This document shows, one piece after another, positions 1-11,600 of a stretch of 64,000 nt of DNA (position 1 is its first letter; the number at the start of each line of letters is the position of its first letter). This DNA is from Corbicula japonica. Lineage: Eukaryota; Mollusca; Bivalvia; Venerida; Cyrenidae. Under the pieces are notes generated by a model. It saw only the letters and a program-made list of their open reading frames with translations, searched no databases and was not told the DNA's origin. The position numbers and the translations under genes are program-made. The stretch covers positions 33,419-97,418 of the forward strand of contig JAZAYU010001053.1 of the NCBI GenBank assembly GCA_038501625.1. Reading direction: 5' to 3'.

Positions 1-369
1 TTCAAGTGTTTTACGTGACTTCGCATCAGCTCCACAACCTCAACGTTGCTTTGACACCACAACCTATTGCCCGCCACCACAACATTTTTTTTTTAAATTG
101 GCATAAAACATCCAATACAACATTACAAATCACGAGTTTTAGAACAGATTTTCTGCTGGTCAATAACAATGTGAATAAATGTCAAAATCTGACTTCCAAC
201 ACTCAACGATCACAATATCCATGACAGTTCCGACTTCTCCCTTTCAAACAATTATAATTGGAGAAAATAAATAAATATCAATTACAACGTATACTCGTTT
301 TTGTCGAGCTCGACATTGACATTGGCGGTTTAGTGTATTTGCGTTAATGTGGGCGTTAGTGCGTCCATC

Positions 370-665
370 AGGATATATCCGGCCCATAACTTTAGCATTA
401 ATGAGCAACCTTGTTTATATTTGACATGAATGTTCACCTCAATCTGATGGAGTCTCGCTGGCAAACACCCATCCCATCTGAAAGGTCAAGGAAACAGTTA
501 TTGGTGAAAGATCATACATGTGAAAGTTTGTCAGGCCCATAACTTTAACGTGCATTGAGCAATCTTGTTTATATTTGGCATGAATGTTAACCTCAATGAG
601 ACGGGGTGTCGCGTGCAAACTCAGATTCCCACCTCAAAAGTCAATGTCACACTTTAAAGGTCGTG
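370..665 (+). repeat. Diverged tandem units with 'ggcccataactttagc' motif
   Basis: Two units of about 165 bp share GGCCCATAACTTTA, TGAGCAA.CTTGTTTATATTTG, CATGAATGTTCACCTCAAT and an AGGTCAA/AGTCAATGTCAC segment. They resemble a worn copy of the Helentron-like tandem families seen later (compare 'ggtccataacttttcaa' at 7342-7362). Confidence 0.5.
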
Positions 666-3600
666 TGAAAGCGTGCTCGACATGTTGCCAACAGGCATCT
701 AGTATTGCATGATGCTGGTGGATCTTTAAAATCTTTTTTCACGCTACTTAGTCTAAAAACCTGATTTGTTACGTTAAAGGTCGTGAAGGACTTTTCATTG
801 CATCATTGTATATATTATTTTAAAAATATAGTAGTATACCATACAAAAATATATTTTATTACTTAAAGCATTGACTTTAAATAATTCGTTTAACCCATGT
901 TTTCATGAAAACTATACATTTTAAATCAGATAAGTCTTGCCCAATTGTTCTTAAGAACTTTTTGAGTGTCCGATAACAATCAATTATTACGCATATAAAT
1001 GCCTGAATAGCAGGTAATTGATTTGTGTTATCAAGCTACACGTGCTAAAGATTTATAGTTCGCTCTCTAAGTGACAAATCGTTGTTCCCGGTCGTTGTTG
1101 TAGAAAGAGAATACTTCTTCATAATCGCTAAGGGTCGGTTTCCTAGTTTCAGAGTAAAATGCTCAATAGATAAAACATTTCATATTTTATTCAACTATTG
1201 CATTCCATGAAAGATGTCGACATTTGATCAAGCTTAAACTTAAACATATTAGCCGGCAGCACAGACATTGGCACCATATCAATAGAAATATTTAAGTGCA
1301 TTTCGTTTAAGATCCCATAAACCAGTACATTGGTATGTTTTGACATTGTTAGACTTAAAACGTTAATCCTGCAAAGGTATATTGACAAAATTTGATTATT
1401 ATCTTCTGCAATGGTTGACACTGTATGAGGATATGTTTTGTTATAAAAGACATTAATGCTTATGATCATTTAGACAATTTACAATTAGTACATATCGTCA
1501 AGATATTGATTCAAATTCATATTTCTACTAAGCTTATTACGTCTTTAGATTTAGCAAAAGGTTATCTTCAATATTTTATGTTACCCTGCGCAAAATTTGA
1601 GTAGAATTAAGTCGAACTTTGATGGCCCTAATTCTATATATAGAGTTCTGTTTCGGGACTAGACGAACTGTTTGAGAGAAAGGTGGTGTTTGACTGAACG
1701 TTTGTCGGGACATAGAAGTTCGACATTATATGGATATCACTCAACTTTCTGAAATTACCCCACCTCCGGTAAAAAATCCAGATTACTTTGTCATGTTTGT
1801 TTAAAAATGAATTAAGTCTGCTTGGTAAACGAGAAAGATCTACTTGTGTCATTTCAAAGAGAAAATATGAAAAGATACTAGTATTTTTGGCCTGTGGGTT
1901 CAAATGAACAGCGGCTATTATGGAGACCAGCGATGGTTTCGTTTTTTTTGTGATTTGTGATAACAAGCATTGTTGAATCAAATGACATTGTCGGCTCCAT
2001 TGGGGCTCAGGTCCATCTATTTCTATTCTTAAAAATATATTTCCGTTTGGTATTTAAGAATTCGATTGTGAGTATTGTTACATGCATACTATAGTATTGA
2101 GCAAGTAAAATGGTCAACATCAAATGTCATAATAAACGTTTAGCGGCAGTTTATTAGAGCCAGTGACCGCATAAAAAATTCTGAAATGTGAAATTAATCG
2201 ATCGTTTTGTTTGCCTATACACACGTTCGCTAAAGTAACTTATAAAACAGTGTAACTCTTGTTTTCCTTTCACAGCTTTAGATATTAAAAAGACATCGAA
2301 GCTCGTCTTATTAAATTTCAAGTGACTTCGTCGAAATATTAAATCTAGAACAAATCGGTGATGTTTGGAACTCGATGAAAGCACGACTCATAACCAACGA
2401 ACAATAAATCAACTTGAAGAAATAAAGGTTGGGGGAGGGGTGTGCGGCACAGGGCGTTGCACGTGCGCTACATGAAAACAGCGAATCGTATATATAAAAG
2501 AAAAGAAAAACTAACGTTTTCTGTATCTCTACTCGACTCGAATCGCCCTTAATATGTACACTGTTTTGGAACGATGTGTTTTGTTGTTGAGAATATGTTT
2601 GTTTGTTTGTTTGTTTGCTGTTGTTTTTTTAGGGCGCATAGGGAGCAGAGACAGGGGATTCCATCCGCTGACTTGAGCATTTTAAAGACTAAACATGATT
2701 TTCCTTTTCCAAAAGATACATTCGATGTTAGGAAATAACTGACCTTGCGTTGTATTCAAGCCTTAAAAAATCATACAACCCGTTCTCATGTCGGCTGTTG
2801 ATCTGATTTCAACTGATTATTGTCGCTTGCTCAAAATGTTTTATGGTTTCTGTTTCTCATTTATTCTGCGTTACAGACTATCAAGTGACCAGTACATTAC
2901 AATGAAAAGGAAATATCTTGCGATGAGTGTGATACAGTTTTGAACTTTTTACCTCGGATGAAGAACAGATTGACAAATGAAGGGTTTGTTTGGTGTCCGT
3001 CCTTTTTGACGTAAAAACGAAATAATTATCCAAACTACAGAAGTGATTAATCTCTCTTCATTTTAAATGACTGTCTACAGCCAACTTCAGCTCTGTCTTG
3101 TTGGTCAGCATACACTAATGCGGTTCCCTATAATTATGTTCTATATAGAGTCTTGGGAGTCTCCTTGATTTATTTACTCTTAGGCAATATCAGACATGGT
3201 CTCATGATATAGCTGGAATATAAATCTACATAAAACATAATTTCCATGCCACCATGACCGTAGGTTTCTGCATCAACTTTCACTTTGAAGACTACCACCC
3301 TTGTCCATTGACTTAATTTACTCGTGGCTATCCTGTTTATTGGCATTATTTTAAAGTAATATTTTCTTATCCTAAATGTTGATAATGGTTTTTGGTTCAA
3401 ACAGCTCCAGAAATAAACAATTTCTGTTTTTAGGAGTTTTTTTTTCTTCAGCTATATTGATCAATCAGCTAATGTTTCTATCTATTCTTACGGCTCCCCC
3501 CCCCATTATTTCTTTAACCAACCGGGAAGCAGCTTTTATTTAGTATACGCGGATCTGTATGCAATGACAACCCTTGGCATCATTTGGACGCTTCACACAG

Positions 3601-3845
3601 TCAAAAAGGTATGCCGATATCTACGCTTGAAGAAATAGTGCGCATAGAAAAACAACTGGACGTTAATATTTTGATGGTTTTTACTGTCATTATTTTTTAG
3701 AAAAGCTTAAAATTTGTCGAAAAGGTAGACATTTCATGGATAATATGTGATAATTTCGCGCATAGTCTTGGTCTGCAAACTTGAATTCTATCGGCGCCTT
3801 CCCTGTTGAAAAACATAGCAGCGGCCTTCAAACATCCCGTCATTT

Positions 3846-3907
3846 AAAGGCCAGAAGGGGCTATCAGCAATTGAACAAAGCAGACTGATAGCCCCTTCTG
3901 GCTTTCA
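3846..3907. repeat. Short palindromic foldback
   Basis: Arms AAAGGCCAGAAGGGGCTATC and GATAGCCCCTTCTGGCTTT are near-perfect inverted repeats around a loop of about 20 nt. A MITE remnant or local hairpin. Confidence 0.75.
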
Positions 3908-4552
3908 ATTGACGCCGGGTAAGTGATCCGTGGACTCAATTGAAACAATTGAATTTTGGTCAGTCCAAAGGATATTTAAAAAATACTGAAAAATGGTCAA
4001 GATTTCATTCTGCGTGTTGAGAATTTCAATCATATTGTTGGAAATTTCATTTTACTTAAATCGTTTTACAATAATGCTACATGTAAATGTATAAGTGTGC
4101 AAATATCAATGGAGATACATATACATGCGTTAAATGTGTTCCTTAACTTAAATCTGGTGCGCTATGAGAACTCATGTTTTGAGTTTTACCCCATTTTTCC
4201 TCTAAGAATGATACTATATACATATCTTTTATTCATAGGCCTAATAGAAATACTTTTACTTTGGATTCCAGATAAGGGTATTGGCCGTTGTATTGCACTT
4301 AAATTGTTATAAATCATCTTGAATATTTTTTTATCCGGCTTTGCTTTAATAAATGTCGTCTGTCACACAGAGCAGCAGTTAATTATTCTTGTTTTAGATG
4401 AAGGCTAATGTGTTAGGCATACAACAAGTAAATAATTGCCAAAAAGGTGAATGCTTCGTTTAAAGGCGCTCTGAAAGAGTCAGATGATACTACACGTCTA
4501 GTGCTGGGTGCAGGCAGTCAGCAAATGACCCTCGTCAAAGTGTTATTAGTGT

Positions 4553-4672
4553 TAAGGGCTTACCACTTTCCTCCCATTTAAGTTTCATTTAACGGCATTT
4601 TGCCGTTATTGAGATTTTGATAAGTTTCTTTATCGATAAACGTGATTGGGAGGAGTGTGTTAGCCCTTAAAA
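4553..4672. repeat. Foldback MITE-like element
   Basis: Terminal inverted repeats TTAAGGGCTTACCAC-TCCTCCCA and TGGGAGGA-GTGTTAGCCCTTAA lie about 75 nt apart, with the inner hairpin AACGGCA-TTT-TGCCGTT. The TTAAGGGC ends recall TTAA-targeting elements, but the family is not recognised. Confidence 0.6.
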
Positions 4673-5568
4673 TGAACGAAAAGTCAGAAAGAATTTCGTA
4701 AAATTAGGATAGTGTCAATCATCTGAGCTAACCGGGACAACCCCCAAAAAGGTCGATCGGATAGACCTGATATACGTCACCATTACTGCATGACATTGGT
4801 AACGGTTTTTTTACTGATTTACGGCCGCCACACTGCAAAAATACCGCTAGAGCAAGAAAGACGACATTGCCATATTTGAACAAAGACCAACAATCAATGA
4901 ACCACTTCAGTTAAAACATGCGCAACAGCATGTCTTGGTGATTCGATTTCTCAACACTGAGGTTGAAATCTTGATCACGATGCTATCTATCTCTTTTTAC
5001 TGTAAATATTTCAAAAGGTATCCAGTGGGCTGCCCAAAAGTCATGTCGGCATGGCAGTGTGATAACGAAAACTTCCTGTATATTTTGTGGTCATTTAAAA
5101 CCAGAGTTTATCAGTGTGGCGCTCTTTGAATCATTAAAGCTCATGCCTCAAGGTTATAAAGCTGAGATTTGAGACTGGTTTCTATACTCAGTTTTATAAC
5201 CTTGAGCACATGTCACATTTGCGATCAGTACAGAACCAGATCAGCCTGGGCATCCGGTGTGATCAGACTCTACAATGTTTGCTATTCAATCAAAACACCA
5301 TTATGAACTATAAATGGACTATCGCAAACTATCAGAAACTCATTTCCATGACATTGACGGAGTGGTTCGAGAAACTACGTTATTAAACGCAAATCGGAAA
5401 TCATAGCTCAAAACTGTTACATTACCACTTTATGGCACTTTACAACTAAAATGTGATTTCACCCACACGCAAGCGTTCAATGCGGTTTAAAAAAAACAAA
5501 CAAGATATCTTAGTGCACAACTCGATTTTCCCCCAATCAGCAAATATATATGTTTACTTTTGTTGTAG

Positions 5569-5679
5569 GTTGTGTACTTCACAGCAACATTCCCATATAT
5601 TGTGCTGATCATTTTCTTCGTTCGAGGAATAACGCTGAAAGGAGCGCTGGACGGACTCAGGCATATGTACACACCAAAG
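5569..5679 (+). CDS. SLC6 exon: TM5 (37 codons, phase 0/0)
   Basis: The acceptor is a T-rich tract ending TGTTGTAG and the donor is AAAG/GTAAGG. The exon translates to 37 residues: [12 protein letters not shown] (start of TM5), [13 protein letters not shown] and HMYTPK. The last segment matches the conserved (Y/H)MFTPK that precedes the next exon in B0AT proteins. Its last bases and donor recur as a tandem array throughout the start of the following intron. Confidence 0.92.
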
Positions 5680-8600
5680 GTAAGGGGTCGTTAAACCCAT
5701 GAACACACCTAAGGTAAGGAGTCATTGACATGCATGTACATAACTATGAAAGACTCATTTAACCCATGAACACACCGAAGGTAATGTCATTGACAAATAT
5801 GTAAGGTTAAAGTCATGGACAAACATGTACTCACCAAAGTTAGAGGTCATTGAAACACTTGTACATACCAAACGTCCGGTCATTTACAAGCATGTAAACA
5901 CATAAGGCGGAAGTCTTTGACACAAATGTACACACCAAAGGTAAAAGGTCATTGACTCGCATATACACACCAAAGGTTTGGTCAATGACAAACATGTAAA
6001 CACCAAAGGGAAATGTCATTGAAACACATGTACACACCAAAGGTAAAGGTCAATGACAAACAGGTAAACACCAAAGGTAAATGTCATTGAAACACATGTA
6101 CACACCAAAGGTTAAGGTCATTGAACACACATGCACACACCAAAGGTAAAGATCATTGACCAACATGTATACACCAAAGATAAGATCACTAACACATATG
6201 AACACACCAAATGTTAGGTCATTGTCACAAATGTACACATAAAAGGTGTGGCCAAGGACAAACATGTTTACACCAAAGGAAAATGTCATTGACACATATA
6301 TACACACCAAAGGTAAAGTTCATTGAAAAACATGTCAACACCAAATGTTAAAGGTAATTGACACAAATGTACACAACAAAGTTAAAGGTTCTTGACAAAC
6401 ATGTTTACACCGAAGGTAAGGTCATTTAGAAACATGTAAACACCAAAGGAAAGGTTTTTGACAAACATATAAACAATGAAGATAAAGGTCGTTGACACAA
6501 ATGTACACACCAAAGGTAAAGGTTATTGAACACACATGTACACACCAAAGGTAAAGATCATGTACAAACATGTATTCACCAAAGATAAGGTCACTAACAC
6601 ATATGAACACACCAAATGTTTAGTCAATGTCACACATGTACACATTAAAGCTAAAGATCATTGACAAACATGTATACACCAAAGGTAAGGTCATTCACAC
6701 ATATGTGTAACCCGGCTATTGTTGAGTTAGTATCGCACTTGTACTATCCCGCCATAGAGCTATCTTTTATGACGACGTGGTAGAGCGTCGGACTGGCATG
6801 CGAGGTGTCCCGGGTTCAATCCTTGATTCAGGCGTGGATTTTCCGGAACCCTTGTTACATATGTACACACCAGATGTTAGGTCATAGACACGCATGTACA
6901 CAGTACATGCACATATGGCATTCTATGATTTATATCTTTCACATCATGCATTTTCTTGTGTCTTCTTGTGTACTTTATAAAGTTTTGCTGCCAACATGAA
7001 ATGCAGTTTGACTCTAAACATTTTTATGAATTCGTATGTTGAATGCCAATAAAAATTTTACCTAAAATGATTTAATGACAATGCATATTGCTATGTTGTT
7101 AGCATATTTAAGACATAAACAAGACAAACGGTCAATAAACAAATGATGAAACTGATTTTAAAGGCAGACATTGCGGCGCATTGATCAGATTGAACATTTC
7201 GTTATATTTATATACCAATCTCCATTATCATTATTATACCCCGCCGCATAGCGGCTGGGGGATTTAGAAATGGTCTTCGTCCGTCCGTCCGTCCTTCCGT
7301 CCGTCCGTCCGTCCTTCCGTGCGTGCGTGCACATTTCGTGTCCGGTCCATAACTTTTCAACCCCTAGAAGGAATTCCATGAAACTTTACTCAAATCTTTT
7401 CCCCATCAAGAGGACGTGCAGAACCCATGTTCAAACCTGGCTGGCTCAAGGTCAAGGTCACCAGTGGTGTTTGAAGATTTGAACCATGTATTTCGTGTCC
7501 GGTTCAAATCTTCTAAACCCCTAGAGGAAATTTCATGAAACTTTAGTCAAATTTTCTCCCCATCAAGACGACGTGCAGAACCCATGTTCCAACCTGGCTG
7601 ATTTAAAAAAAAATCTTTTAAATTCTGTTTTTAACCTTTGATTTTATCAACCAGATTTTGACACAAACTTTATACCATCTTAAAATTCAATATGTCCTGA
7701 ACAATTCATTCACTGGTTGTTCAGTGATAAAATTTGAAACAAAAATTTTAGTAGCAGAGTGAAAATTTCATGTGTCAAAATTCCAATATTTCTGCCTGTC
7801 TTCAGCTATATTTAGATTCAATCAGAAGATGTATTAGTTTATAATTCAGTTGCTGGTCAATGACCTAATGAACTTTGCTGCTTAGATCTGTGTTAGGCAA
7901 TATTAAGAACTTTGCTCTGGAAGATTTTATAGGGTAAATTTTGTCATTTTCTATGGATACTGACCAAATAAACTTTCTTTCTTTATAGCACTTTGAAAAT
8001 CAGGCTTTTCTGAATATTTTATTCACTGTTTGTAAGTAAAACAACAACAACAACGAATATGTAGCACATTCTCAAAATGTTAAGACTAAATTAAAGCGAG
8101 GTCTCACCTGTATACGATGTATGTACACAAACTGGCAAGTTAATTGGATGTCTCTGAACCCCTGGAATGAATTTCATGAAACTTAAGTGAAATGTCCAGT
8201 TCATGAACATGATGTGCTGAACCCATGTTCCAACCTGGCTGGCTCAAGGTCAAGGCTGCCTGTGGTGTTTGAGCAAATTTCGTGTCCGGTCCATAACTTT
8301 TCAACAATTAGAAGGAATTTCATGAAACTTTAGTCAAACGTTCTCCCTATGAAGACGATGTGCAGAACCCATGTTCCAACATGGCCGCCCCAATGTCAAG
8401 GTCACCATTGGTGTTTTTTGAAAAGCCTTGAAGGAATTTCATAAAAGTTGCATGCTTTGTGTCCTGTCTATTACTTTTTAACCCCTTGAACGAATTTCAT
8501 GAAACTTTAGTCATATGTTCTCCCCATCAAGACGATGTGCATAACCCATGTTCCAGCGTGGGCAGCTCAATTTCAAGGTCACCGATGGTGTTTGAAGATT

Positions 8601-11600
8601 TGAACCATGCATTTCGTGTCCAGTTCATATCTTCTGAACCCCTGAAATGAATATCATGAAACTTAAGTGAAATGTTCAGTTCATGAATCTGATGTGCAGA
8701 ACCCATGTTCCAACCTGGCTGGCTCAAGGTCAAGGCCGCCTCTGGTATTTGAGCAGGCCAATACTCTGAAACTTATCTGAACACGACATACCCTTCCATT
8801 TGAATTGGCTTCCACCTGCCTGCCCGTTGCCCAGAGCTATTGTTTAATTTGCTCTTAACCATCCATAACCTTTCCCACATTCACATCTGCGGCGGGGGTT
8901 ATTGCTGTCGTTCCGACTGCCTTGTTCATGTTATGATGTATTATGCATATCAAATTCTGACGAATTGTTTGTGTACCGGAGAGAACAGGAGCGTATACGA
9001 AGTTTGTCCGCTCTTGACCTTACGTCTTGCATCAGAAACTGACTTGTATCAGATTAAGTTTGAATGTTATTGTCTCCTTAATGGATGTAATGTATGGTTC
9101 ATACCTAAACAGCTACGTCAAACAATTACCCCCCCCCCCCCCCCCCCCACTGCCCCCGACAACAAAAACGATGTTAATAAGGAGCTAAAGACGTACGTTT
9201 TGAATGCTTCCTGAAGTTAGAGATACGTTATAATACGTTACCCAGTGTCAAAAGTAAAGCACCACGACAATCATTTTACTCTAAACACATTCGTTATAAA
9301 CAAATCTGATCGCAACTTCTCGCAGGTGCCTTTAGAAACCTTTGATTCACGTTCAAATCTGAATGCAAAACGAAGTTTTTTATTTAAAAATAATATCTGT
9401 AATGATAAGATTAGTTTTTGGACTATATTTATTTCACCTAAAATGTTTTGTCATGTTGCATCCCTTTCCTTGAACATTGACATTTTTTGTATTATTATTG
9501 ACGTTCGTTTTACGTCCGATGTACAAAATGCAAAACGCAGCTTCGCTCAATGCTGGTATTTTTATGGCGGAATAATTATAATAATTTCATTTCCGTACCA
9601 GGGTCTACACAGATTAAAAAGAAATTCGATACAACGTGAAATTCAGTATATTCATATTTATAAGGTATCTATTTCTATTGAAACGAAATATTTATTACCG
9701 AAACTATAGTAGCACTACATAATAGACATGTATGCATGTGAAGATTAGCAAATAGCGAAAAGTCAAGAAAAGTTAACAATAAGAAGTAAGCGCTTTAGAG
9801 GTAACGCAGTAGAGCAGTTACAGTATATTGAGAAGTTAGCAGCAGAGAAGTAGGGAAGTTAGCAGTACATGTGTTTAGCAGTGAACAACAAACACGTTAT
9901 CACACAACGTAGCTGCTTTAAACTGTAGTACTACTAAATTAACACTGCTGTACTGCTAACTCCTCAATGCTCTTACGGCTCTACTTCTCTTCTGCTAACC
10001 TTATACTGTTTTACTGCAAAATTAACACTGCTATACTGCTAACTTGTCACTGCTCTTACTCTCTACCTGTATACTTTTAACCTTGTGTTGTGGTCATGCT
10101 AAATTAACACTGCTGCTCTACTGCTATACTGCTAACTTCTCATTGCTATTGCTCTACAGGTTTATATTGCTTACTTGACGTACATAGAAAACTTTGCTTG
10201 TCGTCTGTACTGACTTTATAAAGGGTCAAGTTAAATAAAAGTGAGAAGTCCAGGGCCCAAGATCATAAAGCTTGAGATTTGAGACTGGTCTCCAAATTAC
10301 GTTTTATGATCTTAAGCTATGTAGGCTCCATAGTTTTGAATCTGAGTGTGGAAAACAGTCTCAGATCACGGGTTATCCATTGGTTAGTTCTGAAACTGTG
10401 CTGAATTTCAACCAATCAGATTGCAGAAATCCGAGAATATTTGTCCCAAAATCTAAAACAGCTGATTGGTTGAAACTGAGCTCAGTCTCCATTCTAACCA
10501 ATCACAAGCTTTCTAGAATTTCGGGAATGGTTCCAACGATCTTGGGTTCTGATCACAGACCAGAGAAATCGTATCAGAGGTGTACACATATTATATGATT
10601 TCTTTAATGACGCACGCCACAGAAAAAGTTGTCGTTTGTAATTTTTACAATTTTAATGTTACTCTATTAGGAAAAAATAACATTATATATTATATTCTCA
10701 TAACTAATTGAAGATTTTGCCACACATTTCGACACCATCATTTTTTCATCGCGAAATGCATATAAGTAATGACGTTTTTCAAGAATTAACCCTAAAGTAC
10801 CTTTTCCCGTCCAAATAAGGTCGGCCTTCTGTCAATGTCAATGAAAGCAGCTTATGTAGAACATCTAGCCCCTAAGTTTTACGTAACTGTGTGCAAAAAA
10901 TGATTTGAGAGAAAAGTCAACATATCTGACCCTGTATGAAGGTCTGATTAATCAAAGTCCGTAATTACCACGGTATATGTAAATGATGCAGTGTTTGAAA
11001 TCAAGTAACACAGACTTCTCATCGCTGTATTGGTATACTGGTAATTTTACGTACATACCGTCACCTGCAAGACGATTGTACTGGCGTTATGAATGGCACA
11101 GTTTTATCAAACTGACGAGTCATGCAGGCTCCATAGTAGTTAAACATCTCAGTGTGAAACCAGTCTAAGATCTCGAGCTTCCACTTGGTTAGTTATGAAA
11201 CTCTGCTCAGTTTCAACCAATCAGATTGTTGAAAAGTTAAATATTGTGGAATGACATCATTAAGTTGAGAAGACGACATAACTTATTATGCAATTCGCGA
11301 TGAAAAAAAACTTTGTTGTCGAAATGTGTGTATAACCTTCAATAAATTGTGAGAAAAAAAAAGATATTTTTTTCCAAATAGAGTAACAACAAAACTTTGT
11401 TAAGTTGGATCGAATAATTAAAGCAGTTAAAGGCCCAATAAACTTGTCAAAACGTTTTTTTCATTGTGAAAATTAATTAACCACGTTGACCCTTTTCAGA
11501 AGAAAATATAAATGACCAAATATTTATCTCACAATATTCTCAAACAATCCCCAATCATTGAGACCCGGTCCGAATTAAAACGTCACAGTATTTTTGTAGC

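Larger units (their letters stand above)
1..5568. other. Repeat-bearing DNA upstream of the first recognisable SLC6 exon
   Basis: No exon was recognised here on either strand. SLC6 TM1-TM4 signatures (an NVWRFPY-like motif, the TM4 end before VVYFTATFP) were looked for and not seen. Contents noted: two diverged units with a 'ggcccataacttta' motif at 370-660, (GTTT)n at 2597-2617, foldbacks at 3846-3907 and 4553-4672, and a deleted family A copy at 5143-5218. Probably intron of the SLC6 gene, but that is inference. Confidence 0.5.

Noticed and set aside
3541..3608. Possible upstream SLC6 exon ending AAA AAG/GTATGC, reading ...TTLGIIWTLHTVKK in phase 0 with the TM5 exon
   Set aside because: It does not resemble the end of TM4 (expected W..VYLC..RG...GK), the acceptor is weak and the frame closes soon upstream.
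5840..6610. Minus-strand ORFs of 62-86 codons rich in Cys, Val and Tyr
   Set aside because: They lie wholly within the ~35-bp minisatellite; the periodic frames follow from the repeat.
6767..6835. Functional tRNA gene
   Set aside because: A- and B-boxes are present but the acceptor and T-arm do not pair; flanking direct repeats favour a SINE.
9245..9709. 154-codon plus-strand ORF
   Set aside because: No recognisable domain, no conserved composition, low-complexity AT-rich sequence inside a large intron. Length is near chance expectation.
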